Assembly (NCBI GenBank): GCA_963678705.1 | Contig: OY783220.1 | Coordinates: 6,531,001-6,595,000, forward strand | Direction of reading: 5' to 3' | Length of the DNA stretch: 64,000 nucleotides | Source of the DNA: Panorpa germanica | Taxonomy: Eukaryota > Arthropoda > Insecta > Mecoptera > Panorpidae | Shown: positions 21,901 through 33,970 of the stretch, in pieces | Numbering within the stretch: position 1 is the first letter of the stretch | Layout of the letters: the number at the start of each line of letters is the position of its first letter | Translations under genes and position numbers: made by a program | The notes under the pieces: model-generated | Database searches by the model: none | What the model saw: the letters and a program-made list of their open reading frames with translations, nothing else | What the model was told of the DNA's origin: nothing

Positions 21901-22567
21901 CTTATTAAATCTTATATCAATACATTATTCCAAAGTTTAACAACCCATATAGTAAACAATACTTAAAACACATAAAGCACTAAGTCTAAAACTTAGAACA
22001 AAAGCAACATGTAACAATAATAATTAGCAATTTCAATATTAAAATACTAATTAGTTGGTATTTGTATAGGTTATAACGTAACGCTTCAACAAATAACGTT
22101 AACCACATCTTAAAACTAGATCAATAGAGTTCTTAATGAGCCTAATTAACTGCTACATTGTAATTGTCCATGTTCACACAATCAAACTACGATATAATCA
22201 AATGTCTGGAGAGTAGGTGAAATATTAGGTAATTAGGAGGGCGTGTAATATGGTAAGAGAGACAATTTGAGGAAATATTAATAATATAGTGAAGGTCGGA
22301 AGGCTAAAATTTGAAATCAGAAAGACGACTTATACTTTACATACAATACAATCACATTTAACTGTATTGGTATTATGTCAAAAGAGCCTCCGTTAGTTAC
22401 TAATTATTGGCGTTACTATCGCGCGCGGTGCCAATAGTACGTAGCGTTAGTTCGGCATTGATTAGTACTTGAGTCAATGAGACAAAGTGGGTTAAATTAA
22501 ATTACTAGTAAATAGTAACATCAAACACTTTAGGGTTCCATGTTAAAAAAGATGAACCATTTCTAAC
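21901..22567. other. No gene seen
   Basis: A short inverted motif, GGCGTTACTATCGCGCGCGG followed by TGCCAATAGTACG, near 22410-22440. Otherwise featureless. Confidence 0.35.
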
Positions 22568-22569
22568 AA

Positions 22570-22822
22570 CCCAGTAAACATTTTGTAATCACTTTGCTAT
22601 AATATTGAAGATGCGTATGGTTTCTTTGTCATGAAAGAGTTAATTTACAGTTTAGTTTCTCATAGTCGTTCATATGAAATGTCTATTTTATCGGCTACAA
22701 ATGGCGAAACCACTTTATCTGACAGAATACAAATGAAGATAAAATTGATGCTAACTATAATTGAAGTGCAATAGTGATAGAAACATCAGAAAATAGGACT
22801 CTTCATCAAATTGTTTACTGCG
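22570..22822 (-). mobile_element. MITE-A copy 2 (253 bp)
   Basis: Begins CCCAGTAAACATTTTGTAAT and ends TTGTTTACTGCG (terminal G lost to C), with AA outside each end (22568-22569 and 22823-22824). It is the most diverged of the four copies but full length. Confidence 0.85.
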
Positions 22823-23339
22823 AATATGTTAAACTTCCTTAAGCGAGGTAAAATCTGGTAGAAGATACGTCATAGAAAATTCGTCACAATTAAATTTATT
22901 ATTTGAGGTTTACTTAATACATAAAAATCATTTACTCCTTCTCATTTTGAAATAAAAATCTACCTTTCGCGGGTTAAACTTTGTTCAAGACCTTTTCATG
23001 AATTATATAAGTACTGATTTCAGGCCAAATTTCAACATTTTTAGTATTTAAGGTAATACACATGTTTTATTTAGCGTAATATTATTAACATAATGTTACG
23101 TTTTGTTATTTAAGGAAATTTGCGATATCTCTGTGATATTATTGTCATTAACTAAAAGTAAACAGCGATCATTCTTGTTGTCGGGATATAAAGTATAGTT
23201 AAAGAAAAGTTAAAGTTAAAGCAGAACATTATTAGGGGCGATAAAGGGCTACGTGCCTAGGAAGCCTAAGAAATTATATATATAAAAAGACAAAAAAAAT
23301 TAAAAGCAAAACACATTTAAAATGTTTAATATGTACCAT

Positions 23340-23478
23340 TGTAAAATTTCGCATAAAAAGCTTTATTGACTTTAGATATTTGTTATGTAATCTTACTTAA
23401 AAATGTAACATTCTTATGTTAAATAAACCTTTCATATACGTAACTGTGTACATAAACGCGGGTGTACTATTGCTCTAA
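23340..23478. repeat. TTTAGCGGG-family fragment
   Basis: AAAAAGCTTTATTGAC...TTGTTATGTAATCTTAC is the inverse of 12700-12780. It is followed by ATAAACCTTTCATATACGTAACTGTGTA, the family's right-end text. Both ends of the family seem to be joined here with most of the middle missing. Confidence 0.4.
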
Positions 23479-23487
23479 AGACACTAA

Positions 23488-23789
23488 CCCTACAAACAAT
23501 TTTGATCGGAATCCAATTAGATGCGAATCGTATCACTCTGAATGGTGATTGGAATCCTATTAGACATTAATGTGACATTACATGAAGCTTTGGACAGCAT
23601 GTCTGCACCGGCCGGAACGCTCCGTACCCCCTCTGATTGCCTTCCTAATACTTTCCATACGAAGTTTGCCGAGGTGCAAGTCGTGGTACTACCCAGTACT
23701 ACCACATATGTTCTCCCGAACGCTGTTTGACTACTGTCTTATCGCTCTCTGATACGAGAATGCTAAGATACAACAAATTGTTTGTAGGG
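23488..23789. mobile_element. PIF/Harbinger-like element with TAA target duplication
   Basis: Ends CCCTACAAACAATTT (23488-23502) and AAATTGTTTGTAGGG (23775-23789) are exact inverse copies of 15 bases. TAA lies immediately outside both (23485-23487 and 23790-23792). A 3-bp TAA duplication is what PIF/Harbinger elements leave. The 302-bp body is much GC-richer than the host DNA and open in one frame on each strand. It is too short for a transposase. Confidence 0.8.
23517..23738 (-). CDS. Unidentified open frame inside the Harbinger-like element
   Basis: Open for 73 codons after a TAA (23739-23741) and ending at 23517; the first ATG is internal. The text includes TYVVVLGSTTTCTSANFVWK and ends IPITIQSDTIRI. 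The opposite strand is open over 23542-23730 as well (LDINVTLHEALDSMSAP...), so low stop density from higher GC explains much of this. I recognise no domain. It could be captured host sequence or merely GC-rich MITE filler. Confidence 0.15.
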   Translation of the reverse strand, partial: DSSQTAFGRTYVVVLGSTTTCTSANFVWKVLGRQSEGVRSVPAGADMLSKASCNVTLMSNRIPITIQSDTIRI

Positions 23790-23792
23790 TAA

Positions 23793-25060
23793 CTTGTATC
23801 ATTTCTTCTTATATACGAATTCCTTTATATACTTGCATTATATTACTCCTACATTCTCCTATATAAGTCTAGTATATAAGTAATTTATTTGATATTGAAA
23901 ACACGAACCTAATGTGATTTCTGGTATAGAATCTGTCTAACAAACACATGTCGTAAATTTCACAAATGTCATTATATGAACTTCTAACTCCGTTAACAAT
24001 TTTCTACCGTCATTCAGAAATAAATAAGTTATTGACAGCACTAATATCTAGTCTTTGAAAACGTACAAAATAAACTTTTACAGAAGAAGTTTTTACAGCA
24101 AAAAAAAAAAAAAAAGAAAAAAATAATAAAATAAAATAAAAAGAAAAACTGCTGCGGATATAAAGGAAAATAAGTCTTGAAATGTCCAAAACAGAAAAAA
24201 TATAATATATATCAGGATATAGACTGAAAATGTATAAAAGTTTCTAACAAAACGGTTCAATATATCTAGTTTAGAAGATATAGATTTATGGGAGAGAATA
24301 ATACAATTGTTGTCGAACTTAGAAGTCGAAGTTTCTGTTAGAAAACAAGTTTTTGTTGAAGCTGAGGTTAAAATATATTAGTTTAATTAATTGCCGTATC
24401 AAAAAGTGAGGTTAAGTGATTAGATTACTATCACGATAACTATAATACGACCAGACGGCATTTAGCTATAGCATATCTTAATAGACATTTGGAGAGCGTA
24501 ATCGATTGGCTTCTTTCAATACCGCTCCAATTTATTAGCGTTTTCTTCGAGTAGGACTTATATTTCTAGCGCATGTAAATCGCGTCATGTAAACACGAGT
24601 TTCAGGCGATTTTAACTGCGTGGTTATATTCTTATGTGTTTTGTTTTACCAGGGGAATATAAGAACATCACTTTTCTTTTATATATTAATGTCGTTTATA
24701 CGTAGAAAAAGTTGCGGTGCTTTTTTAAAATTTGCATTAATAACATACGATCCTACAAAGACCTATGTTGAAACGGATATTTTGTGATATAACAATGTTA
24801 ATTTTCTTACAGTTGTTTGGAAAAATTTAAAAATCTTAAAAATATTTTGAAAGTGAGCTACTTTTGATCGATTCGAGTTTTATTACGTATTACTATTGCG
24901 CATATACTATTTTTTATTGTAAACAAATTATAAACATGTTACTTTATATACGAGGATCTTTCTTTAGGTTGGGAACTTTCTTAAACACTTTTTTAAATTT
25001 TTCTTTATTATCTGCATGCATACTCTTTTAATCAATATTTTAGTGTTAATCTTAACAACT
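23793..25060. other. No gene seen
   Basis: Contains a poly(A)-rich run (24101-24150) that could be the tail of an unrecognised retrocopy. Otherwise A+T-rich. Confidence 0.4.
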
Positions 25061-25255
25061 TGCTAAACACAACACACAACTTTTTAATCTTAGCCTTAAA
25101 TCTAGTAATAATTTATCTAAAAAGGTTTAAATATTGCTTAAAATTGGACTATAAATATATTTTATAATCGTTAAAAAGTTCTAACAATGTTTACGTGACA
25201 GGTACATTTTGTTATGTTGAATAAACCTTAAATACACGTAACCGTATTCACAGTA
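25061..25255 (+). repeat. TTTAGCGGG-family copy
   Basis: The left edge TTGCTAAACACAACACA resembles CCCGCTAAACACAAA. The right part GTTTACGTGACAGGTACATT, then GAATAAACCTTAAATACACG and TAACCGTATTCA, matches 13200-13270 and 58057-58110. Confidence 0.5.
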
Positions 25256-26716
25256 TTCAATCTATAACTAAATATCACTACAAACAGGAATCGAATAAGA
25301 TTCTTATACGAAACCGAAGCGAATCGAATAAGAATCGTAAAAGATTCGTAGGATTCTTAGACTAAGCTATATGTACCTATGTAATATGAAACTACATACA
25401 CGAATTTGAATTTCAATTGATACAAAATGTATGCCACATATTCGTAAGATAATTCGTAAGATCTGTAAACTTTATGCCTATAGTATTTAATTAACTTGCT
25501 AATCAATGTAAACTAGCGCCGTTGTAAAAGTAATACTTCAACTGATTTGCAACTTCAAACTAAAGTTTCTGAAGGATGAAATCAAGCAATTCCTTTTCAT
25601 TTTTTAAAACATTATCGTCATCTCCTTTAAAGCGACCCTCGTATAAGCGTAATAATTTTTACATTAAAAGTTAATTATTGCAGCTACCTGCGCCGGTGTA
25701 ACACCTATTAAATTCCAACAAAACTTTGCAATAAAGAAGAGTTTATAGTACTACGTGTATGAACAATATTCCAAAACACACGTTAATCGTTTCAGCACAC
25801 AATTAGAATAATTTTCTTAAGGTGTTTATGAAGTTTTAATTAATGTTATAAATTTAAATTACATTTAACTGTACACGGAATAGAACAGAACACCTATATG
25901 GTGCTGCCATCTATATTCTAGATCCTACACTTGGTATAATTACTTTCTCAATTGAATTTAACACAAGTGATACATTAATAATAAATAATTAAAGTACTTA
26001 GTATTTGTACCGAGAGAATAAATTATTGACAAACGAGTATTCAAATGGAATATAATTGTGAAAGTATCATCAAGATTTTCTGAAACTCCCAAAAGACAAT
26101 GAGTGTGCTTTAAAGCTTTTACTAACACATTCACACGAAAAGGAATGAATATGTGTGTGTATTATATAATAAATTCAACAACAAAATAAGTATTAGAGCT
26201 TGAGTTAATTTAATTAAGGATTACGAGAACGTTGATTGTAGTTTCTAAGAGAATAGTTTTTCAAGTGAATTTCTAAATTGTTTCTTGTAACTTTAAGATT
26301 AAATTTCAAGTATGCATATGCATGTGCTTTTAGTAGTATGGGTATGAGTATAGTTGTATTAGTATACAAACTACAAACAAGAAAATTTAATTAATACAAA
26401 ATGGGAATATAAGGAACTGCTATGGATCTACTATGAGGAAGCGTCTATTATTAAACTTAGCTTTAGAAAAAGTAGTGTAATAGTAATTTGCATAAATCAT
26501 TTAACTTTATTAATGAAATTGTTGAATAGTAAAACTCAAAGTACTTAAAAGTAATTGTGCTCTTTTTTATCTAAACTTTAAAGTATGTTGCAAAAGTATA
26601 ATATTGCTGAATTCCATTAATATATCAACTATAATGCTTTATATATATTTTTATTAACTGGTCAATTGGTTTTACTAACAATCTAAAAAACAGTAAAAAC
26701 TTTCCTAATTATAATA

Positions 26717-26720
<4 letters not shown>
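25256..26720. other. No gene seen
   Basis: A short GAATCGAATAAGATTC-type duplication at 25288-25355. Otherwise featureless. Confidence 0.4.

Positions 26721-26792
<72 letters not shown>
26721..26792. repeat. (TA)n microsatellite
   Basis: About 70 bases of uninterrupted TA. Confidence 0.95.
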
Positions 26793-26796
<4 letters not shown>

Positions 26797-27889
26797 GTCA
26801 CTATGGTTAAGTAATTTGAAACCAATTAAAATAAATCACAGTGTTCTAAGTAATAATTAGTAAAAAATTTATTGTCCATAAAACTAAAAATAGTAAAAAC
26901 AAATGTAAATTAGAAACCATTAGACTTAGATAATTAACAATATGATAAGATTAGATTTTCATTTCTTTGTATTTTTCACCGTTTCCAACCGTGTCTCACA
27001 GCTAAATCAATTCAACATAAAACAGAATATACTTAACCTGATTCTTTTAATTCAATGGAAATGGAAAAATTTCTCCCTTATACTTAAAGTTAAGGGATGG
27101 GCCAGAGGGTTTATATTCGTGATAACTGCTAATAGACATTCAAGACCACACCCTAAGATAGATAGAAAACACATAGACATACATTTCCATAAAATACGGT
27201 TGAAAAATTTATGTATTTAAATGAATTATTATTGCTCATATTATACAACAAAAAACTCTACGAACACGGACTAACTTCTGACGTCTGACGTTCGTCTGGA
27301 ATTTCATTATGTGATTTAAATCATCAGATAATGTAATAAGGAATAATTAAATATTAAGTAATTACTTTTCAAACTAATACTAATTTAGTACGTCGTAGGC
27401 AGCTAACTTTTAATTAATTCACGAGACGTTTTCAAGTAAAAAGTGAGTTTTGTATGTAATAATAAATTCCAGCTAAACACAAAACATTGATGTTACCTTA
27501 TATGTATATTGTTAACAAATGAGCTCCCCGTATACATTTATCTCAGTACAACCTTGCTATTTTTAAACTAAACAATATGGCAAGATCCTACCGACTGCGC
27601 CACTTAACTTTATAAATTAACGTAGGTATTATTAATCTTCAAAATATTTATCAGTTGAATATTGTAAATATAATTATTCTCTTATATCTAAACATATTTC
27701 TATTTGTTTGAATTGACTGCTAGCTTCTTATGTACTCTAAGCGTGGTTGTTTTATAATTTGTCAGAAAATTGTTAACTTTCGGGATTTATTAGTGAACGT
27801 TATTCTTAGACTATAAACAAAAATTATGATTCTGTAATCGGTAAAAGGGTCTTTTTAGGATTCAAAAAGTAACAAATATACCACTAGTC
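26793..27889. other. No gene; tRNA-like A-box text on the minus strand at 27578-27602
   Basis: The reverse strand reads AAGTGGCGCAGTCGGTAGGA, like the 5' part of a tRNA or tRNA-derived SINE. No B box or acceptor stem follows. The 92-codon frame 26942-27220 has no recognisable feature. Confidence 0.3.
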
Positions 27890-27990
27890 AAACCCAGAGA
27901 CAAAGTTATCAGGCATCAAACATCAACGCTCTTTGCAACTGTGCCTTCGAAATCTTATGTTTTAACTGTATTTTGTAACTCGAATTCTTT
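27890..27990 (+). repeat. Dispersed repeat, copy 2 of 3
   Basis: Matches 2489-2585 around CAGAGACAAAGTTATCAGGC and ATCAAACATCAACGC. Confidence 0.5.
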
Positions 27991-28555
27991 AGGATCATAA
28001 CCAAGATGATAACATTCCAGCAAAAGAAGTCCCTATAGATTTGGAAAGTATAATCATCAGAAGGTAAACCAAACAAACGACCGGGCCGGGGCGGGCCTGT
28101 CTTATAATATTAAAATATCATTTATATGAATTTTACGTAGAGTTTACTTAAACTTTTTTCATTTTACAAGGAAGGAAGGAAATAAGTTGTTTTTTATAGG
28201 AAAATATATTTTTCAACTTAATTAATGTTTACTGGATATTACAAAACTTGTTTTCTCGTATATCTTGTAAAAATAGAAAAACTTTTCTTTAAGTATAATA
28301 TTGAAGTAAGGCTTTAAGAGTTTTATCTGGATAATCTGGTTTAATGTTTGTTAATTACACCCGGATGGAAAATAGTTTACAATTATGGAAATTTGTATTG
28401 AAAAAAATATTTCTATAGTAAAACTTATGTTTTGTTATTTATTTTATATACTGTTAACAAAATACTAATCAGAAAATATTTTTGTTGAATCTTGCTGATT
28501 GTTGTTTCTTTTAATTATTAGGCATTATCATATACAAAATTTAAGTATAAATAAT

Positions 28556-28760
28556 ACATGCAAATAAATACCGGGAGAACGGGCGCCGGGAGAACGGTGC
28601 AAGGGGGTACATTTGCTTCCCTCCGCCATGAAAAAAAATACACAAACAAAATTTTTATTATTAAAATCACTGTTTGAATAAAAACTTAAGCCGTCTAGGT
28701 TATTATCTAAATTTGTTGTCGATTCAACACCTTGTCGATGAATTCAGTCGAGGCATTTTG
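28556..28760 (+). repeat. Dispersed repeat pair, copy 1 (partner 53.2 kb)
   Basis: Colinear with 53205-53345: CATTTGCTTCCCTCCGCCAT, then AAATACACA, ATTAAAATCACTGTTTG, AAACTTAAG and GATGAATTCAGTC. The left part has two direct copies of CCGGGAGAACGG (about 28571 and 28586). Confidence 0.65.
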
Positions 28761-30410
28761 GTCGAGAGTGTGGCCAAATCAATGAAGGCGAATATTAAGG
28801 TAAAAAAATAACACGTGTACAATAAATACATCAATTATTAATTATAAAAGATATTATTAGATGTTTACAGTTGAACGCTATTCAAGCTTACGGCTACGTT
28901 TTATTAAAAATAATAAAAAAAATCGCCCAGAGCCCTTAGTTGAAAGTTGAACCACATAATTAAAATATTAATATTTCGTAGGGTGTATTTGGTTGGGGAG
29001 GAGATTGGGGTTATTTGCCCGTTAAACGTACACCTATTACTGTAATATCTAATAAATACATTTCATATTAAAAATTTCAAAAAGTAAATAAAATTTTAAA
29101 GAGAATTTTAATACAGTATATAACACAAAAAATAAATATTTTTACATTAGAAAAACGTACTTAAAAAGTTAGAGATAAGTACTAATAATGGTGTATGGGC
29201 TGCAGTTGGCCTCTAAATATAAATTGTAAATGCCGTAGTCGTTGTTCGTGACTCATACTAGTACCGGTGATATAGGAGCTCATTTCTCGTTAGACACTTC
29301 ATATAAAAATGAGACTCCTCATAACGAATTCACATTAGTGAACCACATATATCATGCACACATCAATTTTTTATTTTTTTTATTGTCGTATTTTATATAA
29401 TACTACAAGTAAGTATAGATATACTTATCTAATAGCTTACATTTCAATAATTACACGGTGTGGTAGAGGTTGCTCCCATGAACAATTCTACATGATTAGA
29501 TTCTTAAGTCTAAGGGTTTAGTCCTGCGAAGTCTTCGAACATCATTACTATCAAGCAACATTTGCGTCACGGCGATGTTTTCGTGGTTACGAAGTCTCAA
29601 CTCGTGCAACAATTGATGCATGGTACAACAGAATTGATGCATCAATAGCAACAAAAACTAATCATCACCCATTAAAGAGATTCTGTAAAATCGTCGTATA
29701 TTATCATCCACCAGGATAGTGGAGAGCGGGGGGGATTGTAACTCTTTACCGCTATATATACCAATATAGCAAAGTAATTATATAAAAAAAATATATTACA
29801 AAATACCTTAAAAATATGAATAAAGAACAGTCTCGAAGCAATAATCAAAAATTAATTAAATTAAAACTTTGTTATTTGTTATTTCAACTTTATTGTTGAA
29901 TTTCCAATTAAAATTCTCTATATTACAAAATAATACACGGATAAATGATGTGGAAATATATTTGATGTTTTTTAATTGTTTTTGTGTTTAAAACATTGTT
30001 TTGTTCAGCTACAGTCTGACGTATACATTGTCTATGTAAAATATATACACATGTATATGTTTAAAACCCTATAGGGACTTTGCTCCTGGTGAAAAAAAAA
30101 CACACAAAAGCGAGGGAGGGTTGAATGCGTGGAAAGCGCGAGGCGAGAGGCGTGAGAGTGTCGAATTGTTACAATTACGTGGTTAAAATTCTTTGAACGG
30201 AATCATTCACGGAAACCTGCTGATTTATTTTCCCTTCTCACATCCAACATTTGCCTGATTTTGATCACCCTTAACAAAAAATACGCGACGCAAACCGCTT
30301 GAACTTTTTATACGTGAATAACTTCATTATTTATGTTTTCTTATAACGTTTGAAACAAAATCGTGTTAATTAAAATTGTAAAAGTCATGATTATTAAATG
30401 TGTAACAATA
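28761..30410. other. No gene seen
   Basis: GC-richer scraps at 29520-29600 and 30110-30180 (GAGGCGAGAGGCGTGAGAG). No exon or RNA structure is supported. Confidence 0.4.
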
Positions 30411-30776
30411 TTAAAATTGATTTGAAATGGCAATCAGTGTTATGAGGGACCAGGAGACTGAGAGGGGAGGGAGGTATAAAAATATACCGTTATTAAACGC
30501 TATAATTAAAATTATGTTCGTCTTTTCTATGCTTAGTCCTATCAAATAAAATAGCAGTTTATGTAGTTGCGATACTACACCACTGTGTATACATTTATGA
30601 TTATGCAATGCGAAAGTGGAGGCTCCTTCGACAAGTAAACTAAGAAAAAATACACCGTCAAGAAAATTTAAAATGTCGCATAACCATAAACCTCTATATA
30701 ACAGATTATATATCTCTATATAACAAAACTTTCTATTTAATCTAATTGGCATGTGTTTCTTAATACTAAATGACAC
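30411..30776 (-). CDS. Hypothetical 121-aa reading frame, probably chance
   Basis: An open frame of 121 codons on the minus strand, strongly hydrophobic in two stretches (DGVFFLSLLVE and TNIILIIAFNNGIFLYLPPL). No domain, no flanking splice sites that I can defend, and ordinary A+T-rich codon content. At this composition one frame of about 120 codons is expected by chance at roughly this window size, so I give it little weight. Confidence 0.1.
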   Translation of the reverse strand: MSFSIKKHMPIRLNRKFCYIEIYNLLYRGLWLCDILNFLDGVFFLSLLVEGASTFALHNHKCIHSGVVSQLHKLLFYLIGLSIEKTNIILIIAFNNGIFLYLPPLSVSWSLITLIAISNQF

Positions 30777-31039
30777 GATATAGATCAGAAATCTTTCTTT
30801 ATAATAGCTTTATTAGTTAATTGGCTGTTAATTAGTTAGTTAGTTGCTTTCCATCATGGATCTACTCACAAAATAATCCTTTTTCTGTTTCTTCACAAGA
30901 TTCAAGTACTTATACCCAATAACAACTTTAAAAATTCGAGGCTACTTATATCCAACGCAATTTCGCTTGTTCTTCTTTTTTTAATTACTTACAGCAAACA
31001 TATTTGATTTTATCGCTTCCTTCTTTGACGAAAAGCTAG

Positions 31040-31435
31040 TGCTTACCTCTCTTTACATGAAATATTTTAGATAAATATAATGTACGGTTACATAGTAACA
31101 GTTATCTTTCGACATAAATTTACATTTTCACTTTATCACTAGTAGAAAGTTGTCTTACAATCAAGCTTTCAAGCTTGTTGGCTTAATACAAGCTAATTTC
31201 AAGATTTATTTTTACATTTCACATAGCAATTGTAATGCAGTATACAAGAATCAACTTGCTAGCGTGCTAGTTACTTCAAACGTTATTTTTCGACTTGGAA
31301 TATTAAAATAATATTTTTGTAAAAGATTCTTAATGTCTTTTGCATTTATTTAATGACAATGTATCATATTTATGGTAAACTTTGGTAAATAACTTATGTA
31401 AAATATATTACGTTTAATGTTTAGCGAAGTAGTTA
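31040..31435 (+). repeat. TTTAGCGGG-family copy with MITE-B-like core
   Basis: Outer parts (GGTTACATAGTAACAGTTATCTTTC; TTTGGTAAATAACTTATGTAA ... AATGTTTAGCGAAG) match 12700-12947. The middle (31145-31290: GTAGAAAGTTGTCTTACAATC, CAAGCTTTCAAGCTTG, CTTGCTAGCGTGCTAG) resembles MITE-B interior. This suggests one element inserted into the other, as at 57.9 kb. Confidence 0.4.
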
Positions 31436-33164
31436 TTATAGAATTTAAAATTTTATAAAAACTTGTTAAATTAATTCATTTGATATATGCATAAAATCTA
31501 GAACCGTCAGCACATAATAATTAATTTAATAACTTTAAGTTATTTGTTATTAAATTAAATGCATCACATATTACAGTTGACATAAATCACAAACAAAACC
31601 CTTAAAGTTTCATCTAAGAATGTTGCTAGTTTCTATCACTAAGACGGTTACAAAATAATGGAATTAAATTTTAAATTCAATTAAGTAATAAACACTTGCA
31701 TAGTTTTCAACGTAATTACTATTATTACATAAAAGTAATAATTACTTTAAGTACCTTACTGATCCACCCTATTTGGTACAGCTGACACCGACACGCCCTT
31801 AAACCTCTTATTAAATACTTCTACCCTACATGGCATTATTATCTCATTTTTATAATACAAAAATATAGAAATATTGCACATTTTAATTTACCAAAGTGTT
31901 TCTATTTCTCCAAGGCGTTGGCGGACTGAGGGGTGTGAAGATGGGCATTAAGCTCTGAACCCTTCGTTCCCATCACCCACACAACCCTCTTAAACCAGCG
32001 TGCCATCTACACAGCAGATAACTGCTAGTCTGGCATTAGTAGATATTAGTGCAGAGTTCTGCAGATTGTGCTACGAGTCTACAATGACGGCCCTTTCTTA
32101 CCAGGGGTTGGATAATGTCTCCTACTACCTCTGGTTGTAAGATACAGGGTTGTGTGTCTTTAAACCAACCCTTAAATACATACTACATAGGAAGAAACTT
32201 ATTCTGTAATACTTGTACCGCATTTTTTGAATACATACATTTCTGGAATTTATTTTATTCGAAAAATCAAGGAGGCATGAACGATATTACGTGTATTATT
32301 TTCTCACTGTATTTCTTACTGTAATTGGAATTATGTATGAAATCATTTTCGTTTATTTTTACGTACACCAAAAAATATCGCTCTATTCTTATCTACATTT
32401 ATTAGAAAATATACCGATTTGTTTTTAAGTTTTGTAGAAATAAAAGACTGGTGTAACCACACGTCAAATCTATAATCTCTATATATCCGCATAAGTAAAT
32501 TATTCGAACTTTGATTAAATTTAGCTCCGGCCCGCAACGGTCAATGGAATTCAAATTACAGTATTATTAGATTATGATATTTTATATAATTGTACAAGAA
32601 TTTTAATAATAAATTAAAATGAACAGATAATGGTACAGTCTGTTTAGTACACCACCTTACTTAAGATTTTGACTTATAACATTTAGAGCATAAAAGTTAC
32701 AATCAAAAGTTACTTACAAAAATTGCAGATAATATCTATATCTCCAAAAAATATCTTTTCAAAAATTTGTGTGATTTGTAGTTTTTAAGATAAGCAAAAG
32801 AAACTGATTACATCCTTAAATTCAAGATAGCGACTAAATGAAGGGCGCACCTTACCCCAAAAATTAAAATTAAAATCCGTGCTCGACCTTTTTAGATCAT
32901 TAAAAAGAATCTGCCTTTCCAAAATACACTATTTATTAATTACCCTCTATTTAACGACGTATTTCACTGAGTAAAATTGCAAATAATGCGATGTATAAAT
33001 TAGTTGTGAAAATGCAAGTAATATATGTATCTCATATAAGATGCTTCTTATGTTTACAAATATTTTCCTGATAAACGAGTTCCCAGAACAAAACAAGGCA
33101 CTTACCGAACATGGAACCCGGTAATTCTAACTTTTTAATATGTTTTAAAGTTAGCGTTAATAAT
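31436..33164. other. No gene seen
   Basis: Moderately GC-richer piece at 31900-32110 with no coding frame. The remainder is A+T-rich. Confidence 0.4.
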
Positions 33165-33390
33165 GAAAACTCCGTCTGCGTCGCCATCTTGAAAAAATAG
33201 CGACCAAAATCTATTAATTGCAATATCTCTTTATTAGTGAGTCCTATGGAAAAAATTGTTATTATCAATCTTATAGAGAACTCAATTCCCTACAAGTTTT
33301 GAATACATCATTTTTGTGTGCGTCTGACAGGTACGGAGCTACGAAGCTGTAAAGTACGGCACTTCAATGAAAATTAAAAAATATTTCAAT
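33165..33390 (+). repeat. Dispersed repeat with GCCATCTTGA motif, copy 1 of 3
   Basis: GTCGCCATCTTGA..., CAATATCTCTTTATT, CTGACAGGTACGGAGCTACG, then AAAGTACGGCACTTCAATGA matches 63310-63490 and, for its right half, 40130-40201. Confidence 0.6.
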
Positions 33391-33639
33391 TTTTTTAGAT
33401 TTATTTCTTATACATTAAAAATTGATTGTTATTACATAAACTGTTCATTGTGCAGGCAAAGAAATTCACAAATATACATAAAAGTGTGTTTAGTACATTA
33501 AGGGTATTCTATTAATTAATAAGGGGTATGAAGATTTAAGCCAACAACAAAAGAACAATAATCTTTTATTTATAAATAATAAATGAATTTTCTCTAGGTT
33601 ATCTTTGAAGTATATGGTAAGTAAGAGCTTTTACTAAAG

Positions 33640-33970
33640 AACAATTCTTACGGAATCATACGACTTACTTACTTACGTCTCGTTCTCGTTCCGAACAACA
33701 TAACGCACAAAATAAAATGGCGGACCACACCCATAGCAACGTTCTGAGTTTCGCCCTTTGCCCAGGGTTATTATTTTACCGGAGCTCGTTCTCTTCGTAA
33801 GGGGGTAGTCACATTCAAAGTCAGCGTCAGCGTCAGTCATACCGTCAGCCGTTAGGGGATTATTACTGTGCGTGTTTTACACAACATTTTGTTAATTTAA
33901 ATTAGCAATGCCGAGTGGTGTGGTAAGGGGAGAATAGGGGGTGGGGGACGGTGTTTAGAGAGTGGGCGAA
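33640..33970. other. GC-richer patch with possible short first exon
   Basis: CpG-enriched sequence. ATG at 33717 in good context (AAAATGG) opens 27 codons (MADHTHSNVLSF...) and overlaps a donor-like TCGTAAGG near 33796. Three CAGCGT repeats follow (33820-33835). A promoter plus first exon is one reading, but no second exon can be shown. Confidence 0.15.

Noticed and set aside
27575-27605. tRNA gene on the minus strand
   Set aside because: Only A-box-like text. No B box, anticodon stem or acceptor stem can be formed.
30411-30776. 121-codon minus frame as a membrane protein gene
   Set aside because: No domain, no splice context, and the length is within chance expectation for six frames over 64 kb at this composition. 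Kept only as a very low-confidence feature.
33717-33800. First exon of a host gene beginning MADHTHS
   Set aside because: Only 27 codons with a donor-like GTAAG at the stop. No second exon with matching phase could be shown. Left as a note on the GC-richer patch.
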